Below, in pieces: positions 1 through 10,200 of a DNA stretch of 64,000 bases. The position numbers and the translations under genes are program-made. Numbering within the stretch: position 1 is the stretch's first letter; the number at the start of each line of letters is the position of its first letter. The notes under the pieces were generated by a model. It ran no database searches. It had not been told where the DNA came from and was given only the letters and a program-made list of their open reading frames with translations. This DNA comes from Sphaerolaimus hirsutus (lineage: Eukaryota; Nematoda; Chromadorea; Monhysterida; Sphaerolaimidae), in NCBI GenBank assembly GCA_964036195.1, contig OZ038452.1, forward strand, positions 27,725,785 through 27,789,784. Reading direction: 5' to 3'.

Positions 1-143
1 CCACACAAGTTACGCTATAATTACGAAATTTTTCAACACTTTCAACGACATACAACAACATAATCACCAACACGGATATTTTAACGCCAAATTTCCAAAA
101 ACCAAAAAAGCAGTCACGTCCACAAAATCCCCCCAACCCCCAC

Positions 144-2586
144 CTCAGCCATGTAAGCCAACTGGGCGACCAATCTGGCCCTCTCCTTGGGGGGCAGCTT
201 GACCAGGATGCGGCAACGGCGCGCCAGCCAGTACAGGCACTTGAGCGCGCTCGCGCACACGCACAGGTATGCCGACTGCAGCCCCGACAACACGTGCTGC
301 GGGGGGGGGGGGGGGGGGGTTCCGGTAGTTTGGCACGATTTTGGTCTCAGCATTTGAATGGGGTAATAAGGGTTGGCCGGAAGTTTTTTTAGACGATTTT
401 TATATTAAAAAGCAACGTTTTTTAATGGGGTCGTTAGATACGTGTTTTTTATGTGACATCTGAACACGAACGATATCCCAACTTTCGTATAATTTTAACC
501 CTTTTCCCGGTACAGTTACCGGCAGAAAATTCCCGAAGACAAAACCGACTCTCGAAAACTCAGTTACGATTAAACTGTGATCATGAAACCCCAGTTCCGA
601 TGCCAATAAAATTGTTTTTTTTCTTCAGTTTAGCCTAAATGCAAAGCTGAAAACCAGCCGACAAACAAATTTAAACCAGTTTACCTCGGTCAGACTGAAA
701 ATGTGCTTGGATGAAGCAGCTTCCAATAGCGCCGCGGCCGCGTCGAATATCAGAGACACTCGCTGACGCAGCTGTTAAATTTCGGAAAAAGTGCAATTTT
801 GAACGATTGAATCTACACACAAATTGAACTAAAATGACTATGATCATACGGACTCGGACGGGTTCAACACAAATAATGTTCGAATTCTATTTACTGTCGG
901 ACTGTCTCATTCAATTCAGATTGGTCAATTAGACAACGATAAATGATTTTCCGATCATCACAACGATCATTCCGATCAAGACAACGATAAATGATTCAAG
1001 TTTTTCTCCAAACCAATCCAAGCTCAAATGACCCCCAAACCTGTTCATTCTGGGGCAAATCCACCGGTGGCAGCTTGTGCAAAAAGTCATCACTTTCACA
1101 CTTTTGTACATTTTCTGCGGGGTGTGCAAATGCGTCGGAGAGCACAGTGTCGCAGCGGTTTAGTACGTCCACCCAACGACCCATGCTCACCTTGGAAAAG
1201 GGGGGGAGGTCGATAAGTCGATGCCGAGAAAATTGCATTCTATATAGAACGTTTTTGAACATGTGACACTCTAAAAAGGGTAAATGTGCTTACGTTATTG
1301 CGTTAAATTACGTTGTTGTTGTTGCAGGGGTCTCCTAGGGGGGGGGGGGGGTGGGCTGCCCCCCCCCCCAAATCAGCCAGCTATCTATCTATCCCGGAGG
1401 CCGCTCAGCTATCTATCTATCCCGAGGCAAATTTTTTGGCTACTACCCCAAAAGACCCCCCAAATCGCTCAGCTATCTATCTATCTGGAGTTGTCTTTGA
1501 TAAATTTTGCCCCAATTTTCGCTCAAATGACTAATTTTCACACCTTTTTATAGTTTTTCACCTTCAAAATCGTGCTTTCCGGCTATATACATGATTCTAT
1601 ACCTATTTTTAGCCATTTTATACCTACTTTTGGCTACTTTTAACTGCTTATTAGCGATTTTTTCCCCTTTCTGCCTTCTTAACCTTGAAAAAGCCTAGAT
1701 ATTGTGCCCCCGCCAGCTCCCCCCAGAAATATTTTCAGCTATCTATCCCTCCGGAGGAGCGATATCCAGCCCCTGCGAGGGCCGAAATCCTGGAGACCCG
1801 TGTTGTTGTTTTGTGGAAAATTTTTACAAAAATTGGCAGGACCAAACGTAAGTACCATTTATCTGCTCAACTCAGTTTTCGAAATTTCAGATTTATCAAC
1901 TTATTTTAAAAAATTGTTAGAACTTCCAAATATGGTGACGAGTCAACATATACAGCTGTCTCAGTCCTTTGTGATGTTTCATATGGGGCAATGGGATAGC
2001 CCGATATATAAGTGACGATTTCTGCTTGAAAAGTTTGTTTTTTCGTTTCTTTTTCATCATTTATCAAACCTTTGTGACTCCAACAAGTGAAATTTGGCAT
2101 TGTATGTTTTAAAAAATCGTGATTTAAGTGATTTATAGGTTTAAAAATTGAGTGTATTTTCAATACAATGACACGACACTATGTAAAACGTCAAAAATAA
2201 ACCACTTTTGGTAATTCGGTGCGTAGCATTCTCCGCAGAATTTCATCCAAATCTTCACCCGTGCCGCCTCCCAGTGTAGAAAAATCGGACGGCTGCGAAA
2301 TAATTCGATCGTCATTAAATTATTTTCGATCATTTTCGATACTGGCACAGAGCCAAATAGGAAGCGAAAAAACCGTGACTCAAGGGCCAATTTTTTAGAC
2401 GTTGATATTTGGTATATAAAAATGCTGACCACAAAATAAATCGCCGGAAACCCATGATTTGATGCCACTTCGATAGCGACTTAATTTTTGGCACAGTGCC
2501 AATACCGGATACTAAAAATTATCACAAACCATCTCATCTTCACTCTCCTGCTGGGACAAACCCACTGTCGCCTGTTCGATTTTCAT
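144..2586 (-). CDS. HUWE1: HUWE1-type HECT E3 ubiquitin ligase, N-terminal 178 residues (5' end of gene, runs off left edge)
   Basis: Coding exons in transcript order: 2586-2530, 2292-2206, 1190-1041, 771-685, 296-144. Each has AG/GT borders and every junction is phase 0, giving one frame of 178 residues. The start is the ATG at 2586, which opens MKIEQ and parallels MKVDR of vertebrate HUWE1. Downstream, MGRWVDVLNRCDTVLSDAF matches the family's WVDLLDRFDGILADA. The fourth and fifth exons (RVSLIFDAAAALLEA; LARRCRILVKLPPKERARL) align with the following helical-repeat segment in order and spacing. HUWE1 is a giant ligase (over 4,000 residues) that ubiquitinates many nuclear and cytosolic substrates; the HECT domain must lie beyond base 1. 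The third intron-exon region contains a hAT-type insertion at 1325-1802. A further in-frame stretch lies upstream to about 2923, but I treat it as 5' UTR. Identity rests on recalled family sequence, so a protein search should confirm it. Confidence 0.82.
1325..1802 (+). mobile_element. hAT-type MITE, family A (copy A1), in HUWE1 intron 2
   Basis: Ends are CAGGGGTCTCC and GGAGACCCGTG. The inside has a G-run/C-run hairpin next to the left end, several CTATCTATC blocks and CTTGAAAAAGCCTA. Other copies of this family show clear 8-bp target duplications; here the flanks are GTTGTT simple sequence, so the duplication cannot be read. About 478 bp, no coding capacity. Confidence 0.8.
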
Positions 2587-3170
2587 ATTAGTCTCGCTTA
2601 AATATTTCTGAACAAATGAAATTCAACGGCGATTTTCGCCCGGAATCGTACGCATTTCACGCGTCGCGGATTTCTTCGGACGATTTCTCTGCGCGAAATT
2701 TTTCTTTTTTTAATACTTTTCTCGTTGAAAATGGTTTCAAAGGGAGCGAGACTTGTGCCGAAATTTCCGGTGATAATAAAGTTTGAGAGAAGTTTCTCAA
2801 GGGATTAGGGGATGGAAATAGAATTTGTTTTGGTGGAAGTTTTCTATGAAGCAAGTGAAACGAATATTCAACATGGGAACATGAAACAACAGAAGATTTT
2901 CTCTCAGTAAAATCTTTCAACACAGAAATCTCGGGAACAAAATCAGACTGAAAGTATTCTTTGGGCAGCGATGACTATGTGAGCTAAATTAAATGTAATT
3001 TTGTACGCCAATATTTGATTTTTCACCCTCAATGTATCTAATTTCAGGCAAAGATTTCATTTCATTGGCACTTGCAAACCCACAAAAGATCAACACGTAC
3101 GAGTGTTTCCCAAAAATAAAAAAATAAAATCTCGAATCAATCATCGAAAATCTTGGCGACGTTCCAATTA
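2587..3170. promoter_or_regulatory. Shared 5' region between the divergent HUWE1 and SEM1 genes
   Basis: 584 bp separate the two start codons, which face away from each other. A CpG-containing patch sits at about 2,630-2,700, against an otherwise AT-rich background. A good acceptor (ATTTGTTCAG) on the minus strand at about 2,608 suggests HUWE1 has a 5' UTR intron here. A short plus-strand frame (2616-2786, 56 codons) overlaps it but I see no sign that it is used. A bidirectional promoter is inferred from layout only. Confidence 0.45.
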
Positions 3171-4767
3171 ATGAAAATGGCCACAAAAACAACAGAGGAA
3201 ACGAAACCAACGCAAAAGGTGGAACCGAATGCCATCGAAGAAGATGATGAATTTGAGGAATTTCCTGTTGAAGGTTTATTTTTTGTTTCAGTTCCGTTTT
3301 GGGATAACTTTTAAGTTGCAATTTAAAAAATTGAAATTGTCTTTTTCTCAAATGGGCTGAAAAGTAGAGGTGGGGCCAGAAAAAAGTATGCCGAGTTATA
3401 CATTATGTTTTCATGTCTATTGCGGACATTCAATGCCTCTAGAGAGTGATCGGATAGCATATTGATGGTGCTTTCTGTAAAAATCCATTTTTTGAGTTCT
3501 TACATTACTCATTTCATCGAAATTTCGTGACTTCATCAGAGGGAATTACTCATAGCATAGTGTTTGAATCCTCTTAGAAGAGAAGCTAAGTACATTGAAA
3601 GAGGTGTTCATACTTTGGCTGGATTTTTTACTACACTAACATTTTGCACCTTATGAGCAATGAAAATGTAGAGGCAAATTAACAAAACAGTTTATGCCAC
3701 AAAATCGATGAAAAATCGATGAGCACCCCATATTGTCAAATTGCATGAAAGAATTTCACATGTCCATATGTATCTAATTGAAAATTATGACTTCTCCAAG
3801 GACGTATCCGGGGGGGGGAGGGGCTGCAGCCCCCCCCCCCCCTTCCCCGGGATGAGACCTAAAAAGTCTCGGAAAATGCGACTTTTCCTATATATTTTTC
3901 GTGGTTTCTTAAAAAATTTGCGCGCAAGCGCGCAATTTCTTCCCCATGCATTGTAAATATTTTCAGGGGATCGGTCCCTGTAAACAAATATCCTTGGAAA
4001 TGAACACATTTTTGGGACTTTCGCTTTATATGTATGCATATTTACATACATATAAAGCGGTTCCTGGCGCTGGCGCCAACGCCAATAGCGCCATGGCGTG
4101 GCGTCTTTGTATGGCGCTAGCGCCAAAACGCCTTTCCGTCCCTATTTGGGGAAAAATTTTTAGGGGGGGGCTGAGCCCTCGTAAAGAAGCAGCCCCCACC
4201 CCGCTCAAAAATCCTGGATACTTCCCTAGACTTCTCATATGCCACATTTTCCCCATTTTCAGAATGGTCGAATTTGGCAGCGTCCGGTGGAGATACGGAA
4301 GAAGTGAACATGTGGGAAGACAATTGGGATGATGAAACTCAGGAGGACGCATTCAGTAAACAGCTCAGGTTACTTTTTGCTATTTGTAAGGACTTATCCT
4401 GAATTTTTGAGCCGGGGGTGGGCTGTTTGTTCATAGAGGCGGGTGAACGGGGGGGGGGCTCAGCTGAACCCCCCCCCCCCGCTTAAAAATCCTGGATTGT
4501 CATCCCTGCGTATGTAAATATCAAATGTAAAATGGCAGTGAAATGTGTGAGTCTAATGTAGGTAAGTCTAAGTGAATGTAAAATTTGCGCCCCGTAACAT
4601 TATCTCCATTTTACATTATATTTGACATTTTACATTTGATAGACATTTCGCATAAATTAAACTGGAATTTGTCTGTAATCTAGAACTGTTCTAGTCTGTT
4701 TGAGTGTAATGCACATTTTTTTTGTATTTTCAGAGCTGAATTCGAAAAGTTAGCTGCGCAAAAGTGA
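3171..4767 (+). CDS. SEM1: SEM1/DSS1, 26S proteasome lid subunit Rpn15
   Basis: Exons 3171-3273, 4263-4368 and 4734-4767 have GT-AG borders and matching phases (1, then 2), and code for 80 residues (78 if translation starts at the second ATG, 3177). The family signature is plain: an acidic EEDDEFEEFP block in exon 1, then MWEDNWDDETQEDAFSKQLR at the exon 2-3 join, followed by a short lysine-containing tail, close to the usual 70-80 residue length. SEM1 is an intrinsically disordered acidic protein. It bridges Rpn3 and Rpn7 in the proteasome lid and also partners BRCA2 and TREX-2. Intron 1 carries a hAT-type element (3797-4228) and intron 2 a relic of the same family (4388-4508). Divergent neighbour is HUWE1. 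Identification is secure from the motif alone. Confidence 0.96.
3797..4228 (+). mobile_element. hAT-type MITE, family C (copy C1), in SEM1 intron 1
   Basis: Left end CAAGGACGTATCC, right end GGATACTTCCCTA, with a perfect 8-bp target duplication GACTTCTC (3789-3796 and 4229-4236). Inside are a G-run/CTGCAG/C-run hairpin, a CGCGCAAGCGCGC palindrome and a cluster of GGCGCC/GCGCTAGCGCC palindromes. 432 bp, non-coding. Confidence 0.9.
4388..4508 (-). mobile_element. Short decayed family C element in SEM1 intron 2
   Basis: Starts AAGGACTTATCCTGAATTT and ends AATCCTGGATTGTCATCCCTG, with the family's TTTTTGAGC, G-run and C-run in between. Only about 120 bp remain, all arm sequence. The target duplication is not recognisable. 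Confidence 0.6.
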
Positions 4768-5127
4768 TGTTTGATACCTGATTTTCGTTGTGTTAAAATT
4801 GCTACAATTTGATTATAAATATCATTGTACTTAACGGGTTTAAATACACGTGCTGTTTTGCAAATTTGACAAGTACTCATTATGAAATCTAGTATCCACT
4901 TGAAATTATATCTTTAAAAAACGCTTGCCGACGAGTAACACTACGCATTACTGTACACACATTGGCGACCTCGTATATTGCACACACCATTGCACAATTT
5001 TGTGATCAACACTACAGCTTCATTTGCAGCATGATTCAACATTATCATTTGAACGTAGTTCGTCGGCTCGTCAGCAAGCTTTGAATTGGGACGGGAACCA
5101 GTTGACATTTGGTTTCCTTGTCAACTA
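4768..5127. other. Spacer downstream of SEM1
   Basis: AT-rich 3' flank of SEM1. It includes TTATAAATAT at about 4815, which may act in polyadenylation, but no canonical AATAAA close to the stop. I see no gene here. Confidence 0.4.
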
Positions 5128-5540
5128 CCGTATTTCCTCGAAATACCTCCCTCTCGAAACACCCCCCCCCCCTCGTTTGACCCCCCCCCCCTCTCGGGAC
5201 CACTATGAAACAATCACCCCCCTCGAAATACCCCCCCCCAAATTGAGTGTAAAGGGAACGTACATGATAATAACTGTAGTTTGTGTTCTGTGTACTGCAG
5301 AACACACGTTAAAACAATGTCGGTGTCACGTTAGAACAGTGTACATACCATCTACATACTAATATTAGTCTACAGAACCTTATAAATGGCAGTTTTTGTT
5401 GCATTTTTCGACGTCTGCGTACGTTTCAAACGACAATTTCGTACTTGGTTTTCAAAAAATTTCTTGTGAAATAATACCCCCCCCCCTCTCGGGACCACTA
5501 AGAAACAATCACCCCCGGGGGGTATTTCGAGGAAATACGG
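5128..5540 (+). mobile_element. TA-target MITE, family B (copy B1)
   Basis: Inverted ends CCGTATTTCCTCGAAATAC and its complement, flanked by TA on both sides (5126-5127, 5541-5542). C-runs alternating with CTCGAAATA fill the arms. The core has the family marker AACGTACATGATAA...GTTCTG. TA target and end sequence suggest a Tc1/mariner-like relative; no transposase is present. Confidence 0.85.
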
Positions 5541-6015
5541 TAGTGTGTAAGGCCAAAAAGCAATGCCCAAATTTAGCAAAAATCTTGCAAGTCAAACTAC
5601 TCAACAGCACCACGACTTCTGATCTAATGAACATTCGATTTGATGCCTGATGAAACTGTCGTTTTTCACAATACACTTACAGTTGACAAATCACTGCGCT
5701 AACCCGGTTGATGGCTGATACTGCATTATTGAAAAAATTTACATCATGTGAGCTCAATTCTACCGATGATCAAAAAAAGATGAAACGCTGAAAATACTTT
5801 TATAACGAAAAAATAAACATTGCGTCGATAAAAAAAAAAAATTGTGGCTATTTCGAAAGTAGATAATTGGCAACTAGTGTCAATGAAAATTCTATTAATT
5901 CAAGTGACAAGGAAACTTAAAATAAGTGAGCTTGCTACTCAAAAAATACTTGTTACTTAGTGTCACTCGCCTCGTTTACTACCTTATTTGTTTCTATACT
6001 TCAGCACATCGGAAA
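5541..6015. other. Spacer upstream of the small membrane-protein gene
   Basis: AT-rich. The sequence TTTCTATACTTCAG ending at 6004 is a good 3' splice site just before the start codon of the next gene, so a non-coding first exon probably lies in this spacer. No other feature seen. Confidence 0.4.
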
Positions 6016-6627
6016 ATGTCCAGAGAAGACTTTAGCAGTGTTTACAATGACAAACAAGATAGAAGTTGGGCGGCGCAGCACATTTATGAGGTTTGAATGT
6101 TTTCAAATTTGATGTGGTTTCATTTTGGAGATTTCATCTGTGTGAAAACTGAAATGGTGACATCCAGCCTACTCTTATTGTATGCTATGTGTTTTAGTTT
6201 TCAAATTTTAACTTTCATTAATTCACATTCAAATCTAAATTAAATAAAATTGTTCAACCGTGTTCATTAATTTGCATTTGAAAAAAAATTTCACGCGAAG
6301 TCACGGTGAAAACTAGTGTGTAGGCACAATGCAAGATATGCAAATGTGCCTCTCAAACTTTGCGAACAGACTGGCTAAGATGTGCAAAATATGTTGATGT
6401 TTCCACGCAATTTTAAGGTTGAAAAATTGCAAATTAAAATTTTGAAAAATATTAATAAATCAGAACAATTTTTTACCCCGCAGCTGCACAGCTCGCTGCC
6501 GAAATTCGAGGAATTGTTCGACCAGGAAACATTCATAATTTGTGTGGTTTTAGTTGCGATTTCGAGTTTGCTGATTGCATTTTTACTTTCTAGAGTCATA
6601 GGGATGCAGCTCAAAGATTATTCGTGA
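6016..6627 (+). CDS. Small single-pass membrane protein, 72 residues
   Basis: Exon 1 is 6016-6090 (25 codons, donor GAG|GTTTGA). Exon 2 is 6484-6627 (acceptor CCCCGCAG, 47 codons plus TGA); the junction is phase 0. The first about 43 residues are charged (MSREDFSSVYNDKQDRSW, then PKFEELFDQE). They are followed by a strongly hydrophobic segment at about residues 44-64 (ICVVLVAISSLLIAFLLS) and a short tail (RVIGMQLKDYS). This looks like a tail-proximal single-span protein with no signal peptide, of the SMIM or tail-anchored type. I do not recognise a named family. The splice structure, codon usage and lack of frame breaks argue that it is real. It lies between SEM1 and the 3' end of USP5. Confidence 0.7.
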
Positions 6628-6684
6628 TTTGGCGCCTTCACTTGACGAGTTTTTTCAAATTTGCTCGTGAGATAAATGTAGTGT

Positions 6685-6786
6685 AACGTGTGTTCTGCAT
6701 TATACAGATCACAAACTGCGGTATTTGTCATGTACATTCTCTTAACATTCAATTTTAGGGGGGGGGGGTAATTCTAGGTAATACGG
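6685..6786 (-). mobile_element. Half of a family B element (B2 relic)
   Basis: Only one arm remains, from AACGTGTGTTCTGC to the end GGTAATACGG followed by TA. It parallels the reverse complement of the B1 core. It starts about 60 bp after the stop codon of the small membrane-protein gene. Confidence 0.6.
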
Positions 6787-6805
6787 TAGACGTTGTCAAG
6801 GTGTA

Positions 6806-7055
6806 GAAGGATGAAAAGGGATAAAAATAGCTCAAAATTGGTATAAGAACATATAGTACAAGAAATAGCTGAAAATAAGCAACAAGGCACATGAAGTAGC
6901 TAAATATTTTGGAGGTGAAAATTTATAAGAAGGTATGAAAATTAGTGATTTTGTCCGAAAATTGGGGTAAAATTTCTTTAGTCACCGCAGTGGCATATTT
7001 AGTGGGGGGGTTCACAGGATAGTAGCCAAAAAATTCCCTCAGTATAGATAGATTG
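6806..7055 (-). mobile_element. Decayed family A element (A6) between the small gene and USP5
   Basis: Shares with intact A copies, in order: AAAGGGATAAAAA, AGGTGAAAATTTATAA, ATTGGGGTAAAATTTCT and AGTAGCCAAAAAATTCCCTC. Both ends are lost. Confidence 0.6.
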
Positions 7056-7290
7056 TTTCATTTTCACTAGCCATTTATCTTCTCAAAAATTTCTCACTTC
7101 TCCACTTGCGAAATCGACCCCAGTACTGCATTTACATTTGTGCTCTTTCATTTTTTTCAAATGTGATCGATTATAGCAATTCATTTTACTAAAATCTAAA
7201 CAGTACATAATTTCACATTATACATTAAAAATGAGTAAAAAACGCAAATATTCACCATTTCCTAAAATATTATCACAACAAAAATCACAA

Positions 7291-10200
7291 CTAGCATCTC
7301 TGGTACAAGTAGATGTAAGCCAATCCAAACGGCGGTTTTTCACTGTAAGACACTTTTTCGTCGTTGTAAAGCACCCACTTATTATGCTGCGAAAAATGTG
7401 GACATTAAAATGGAACCTAAAAAACAATACTAAAATGTAGACAATGCGCTCACCTTGAAAATATGGGCAACATAGTGGCCGGAATGCACGTTTTCACCCA
7501 TGTGCGTGATCATGCCAACGAGTCTGGAAAAGCTAACCATTCAAAAATGATTGAATTGAAATGAAAATTGAAATTATCCTTTGAATATAGTTGACACAGA
7601 ATTTTGATGTCAACAAGTGTGGACCCTATCAAACATGTGTACACAGCCCTGTGCCATTACGCATGTAAACCCATTATGCGTTATTCATGCTATTGTGTCA
7701 TAATAAGCTGTGATATGTTAGTGTAGTATATAATATCCAGCCAATGTGCCCCCATATAGCTGTACAGTGTGATACATCACTGCCAATGTATTTGCCTGCT
7801 CTTATAACCTTATTTAAGCACTATTCCATGCCCAACTTCAATTGAAGTCACAAACATTCGACAAAACGAGATATAAATACATAAGAAGTTGACATAAAAC
7901 GGATATTTTTTTACATAAAACACCACTTATAATGCTATCCCATGGCTCCACAGCCATTCTGTGGCTATATATAACATCACAAAGTACTGCCAGTTGTCTA
8001 ATGTACCCATAACCATAACTGAGAGCTTTTGAAAAAAAGTTGTTTTTTTAATATAAAAAAAAACAGGGTAAAAAAACAGGGTCATTGAAAAAAACGTTTT
8101 TTTCCATCCCTATACAGGTCTACAATTTTTTTATGGATAATATATATACCAATACCTTAATCATGTCCAATACTCAGTGTTGTAAGCCACAGCTAGAACG
8201 AATTGAAAAATTCCTTTTTTTCATGATCTGTCATCATTTTACATCAGGGAACTAATTTTACATTTTATGTTAATGTTTGCATGCAATCATTGACATGAAA
8301 ATAAATTTTTTAAATTCGCTCTAGCTGTGGCTGATAACACTCAGTATTGAACAAGATACATTGATACATATATTATCCATAAAAAATCGTAGACCTGTAG
8401 CATCATCCACATTCATGTAATTAATTTTACAACGTCATTTTAAGTTGCCATTTTACGTCAAAATCACGCTAAGCTGTAATCTCGTCTTAATGGATGTAAA
8501 TTCATAATGGGTTTACATGCGTAATAAGCCTGACACGCACACACTTGTATTTTCCGGCCCCATCCATACAGTTCTCCTGGAGGCTGGTCAAATCTTCACT
8601 CATCTCGGAATCAACAGGCTGTGGCTCGGTGGGATTTTGCGCATCGGGGTTCGAAAATAGCCATTCAACTGCCTGCTCAACACTGTTTTGGCACTTTTCC
8701 AAGGCACTCCTTGCAGCATTGAGTGAGAAACCAAATTCAGCCAATTGTTGAAGTTTTGCCTCTGGGCGATTGGAAAAAAATATTGTGGATTTATATGACT
8801 AGGGGGTAACACGGCAATTGTGAAGTTGGATGACGAACTTTTGAGCATTTATGGAAAACTATGACATAAATGGTACAGACTTGAACACCAAAGTTTTCTG
8901 ATGACAAGGTCAAAAAATTATTACATTTATTTTATCATAAAGCAAAAAGCAAGATTACTCAATTCCTGGCATCTGAATATAATTAGGCATAAATTCCCTG
9001 GCGTTTTCCACCCACACACCAGTAAAATTTTGCCATCACCTCAAACAGCCCCCCCCTTGAACGCACCATCCACACTGGGGGTCTTCTTAGCGCTGGCACC
9101 CCCCGCACCCCCCGCGCGCAGATCCATGTGTTCCTCATTCAAATCCGGGTCGTCCAGGTGCTGCATGACCCAGTTGACGCACTGTTCCGCGTTCGCGTCC
9201 ATGTTACCGTTTAAATACACTGCTTTACGCGCCGCCGCCCCGCTGAAACCTGGGGGGGGGGGGTTGGGGATTTCATGTCAATGTTCTGGGTGATTTGTGG
9301 GTGGCGGGTGTTTTTTTAAGTGAAAGCAGGAAAGTATCAGCATTTTCGAACAAAAACAGTGGAAAAAACCCACTGGCTGCCCCAGTGAACGGCGTCAAGA
9401 ATGCCATGGACAATAACTATGAAAAAGTGAAGAAAAAATAAAACTGAAAAAAAAGAACCCATATCGAGCAACTGTGCCACAATTGGCTCGTTTAATTGTG
9501 GTCTTCTAGATTCCTCCACACGTTCTTCAGACATTTGAACTTCTCCAGGCTGCAATCCTGTAAAGTAGACGAAAAAACGTTAAATCGTGACTTATAAAAA
9601 ATAAATTTTCATGTGCAAATAAAATTTAATAGGTACTCTGCCTATGTGAGATTTACCTGAACCCTTGAACTGGGTCAAATCGAGATTTTGTACATCTTGC
9701 AGATCGACGGGCAGCTTTTTCGGCGTGAAATTGTCCTCGGACAGGGTGAAGCGCTGAAATTTTCGAAACTTTGGTTTTGGTAACTGAATTTCAAGGCACA
9801 AAGTATGAAACTTCAAGTGAAAGCTATCATACAGGGTGTGGCAATTTAGACGCCCGCTCTAGATTTCGAATAACTTGTCACTGGGTAATCGGATTAACGT
9901 CAAATTTTACGTCAACATTTACAACTTAATAGGAAAGGATCCCTGAGAAAATGGCTGCGATAGCTCCACTCGTTCTCACGTTATTCACACAAACGCGTAA
10001 TTGCCACTAGCAACACCCCTCATGATGATAGGCATTGAGCGATAAAAACGCACAATAATCAGTGCAAAAATTTTATTATGAAGGAGCGATGTGCACCGAC
10101 TCACAAAATGCAACAAATTATCACTAAATGTGCCCACCACTCTTATCAATAGCCAACTGCAACCGAGTGGGGAAGCAATGCCCTGCCAATCATTGTCAGG

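Noticed and set aside
2616-2923. Overlapping frames upstream of HUWE1 (56 codons plus strand; 88 codons minus strand)
   Set aside because: The HUWE1 start at 2,586 matches the family's N-terminus, so upstream sequence is more likely UTR. The minus frame could join only through a weak AAG acceptor.
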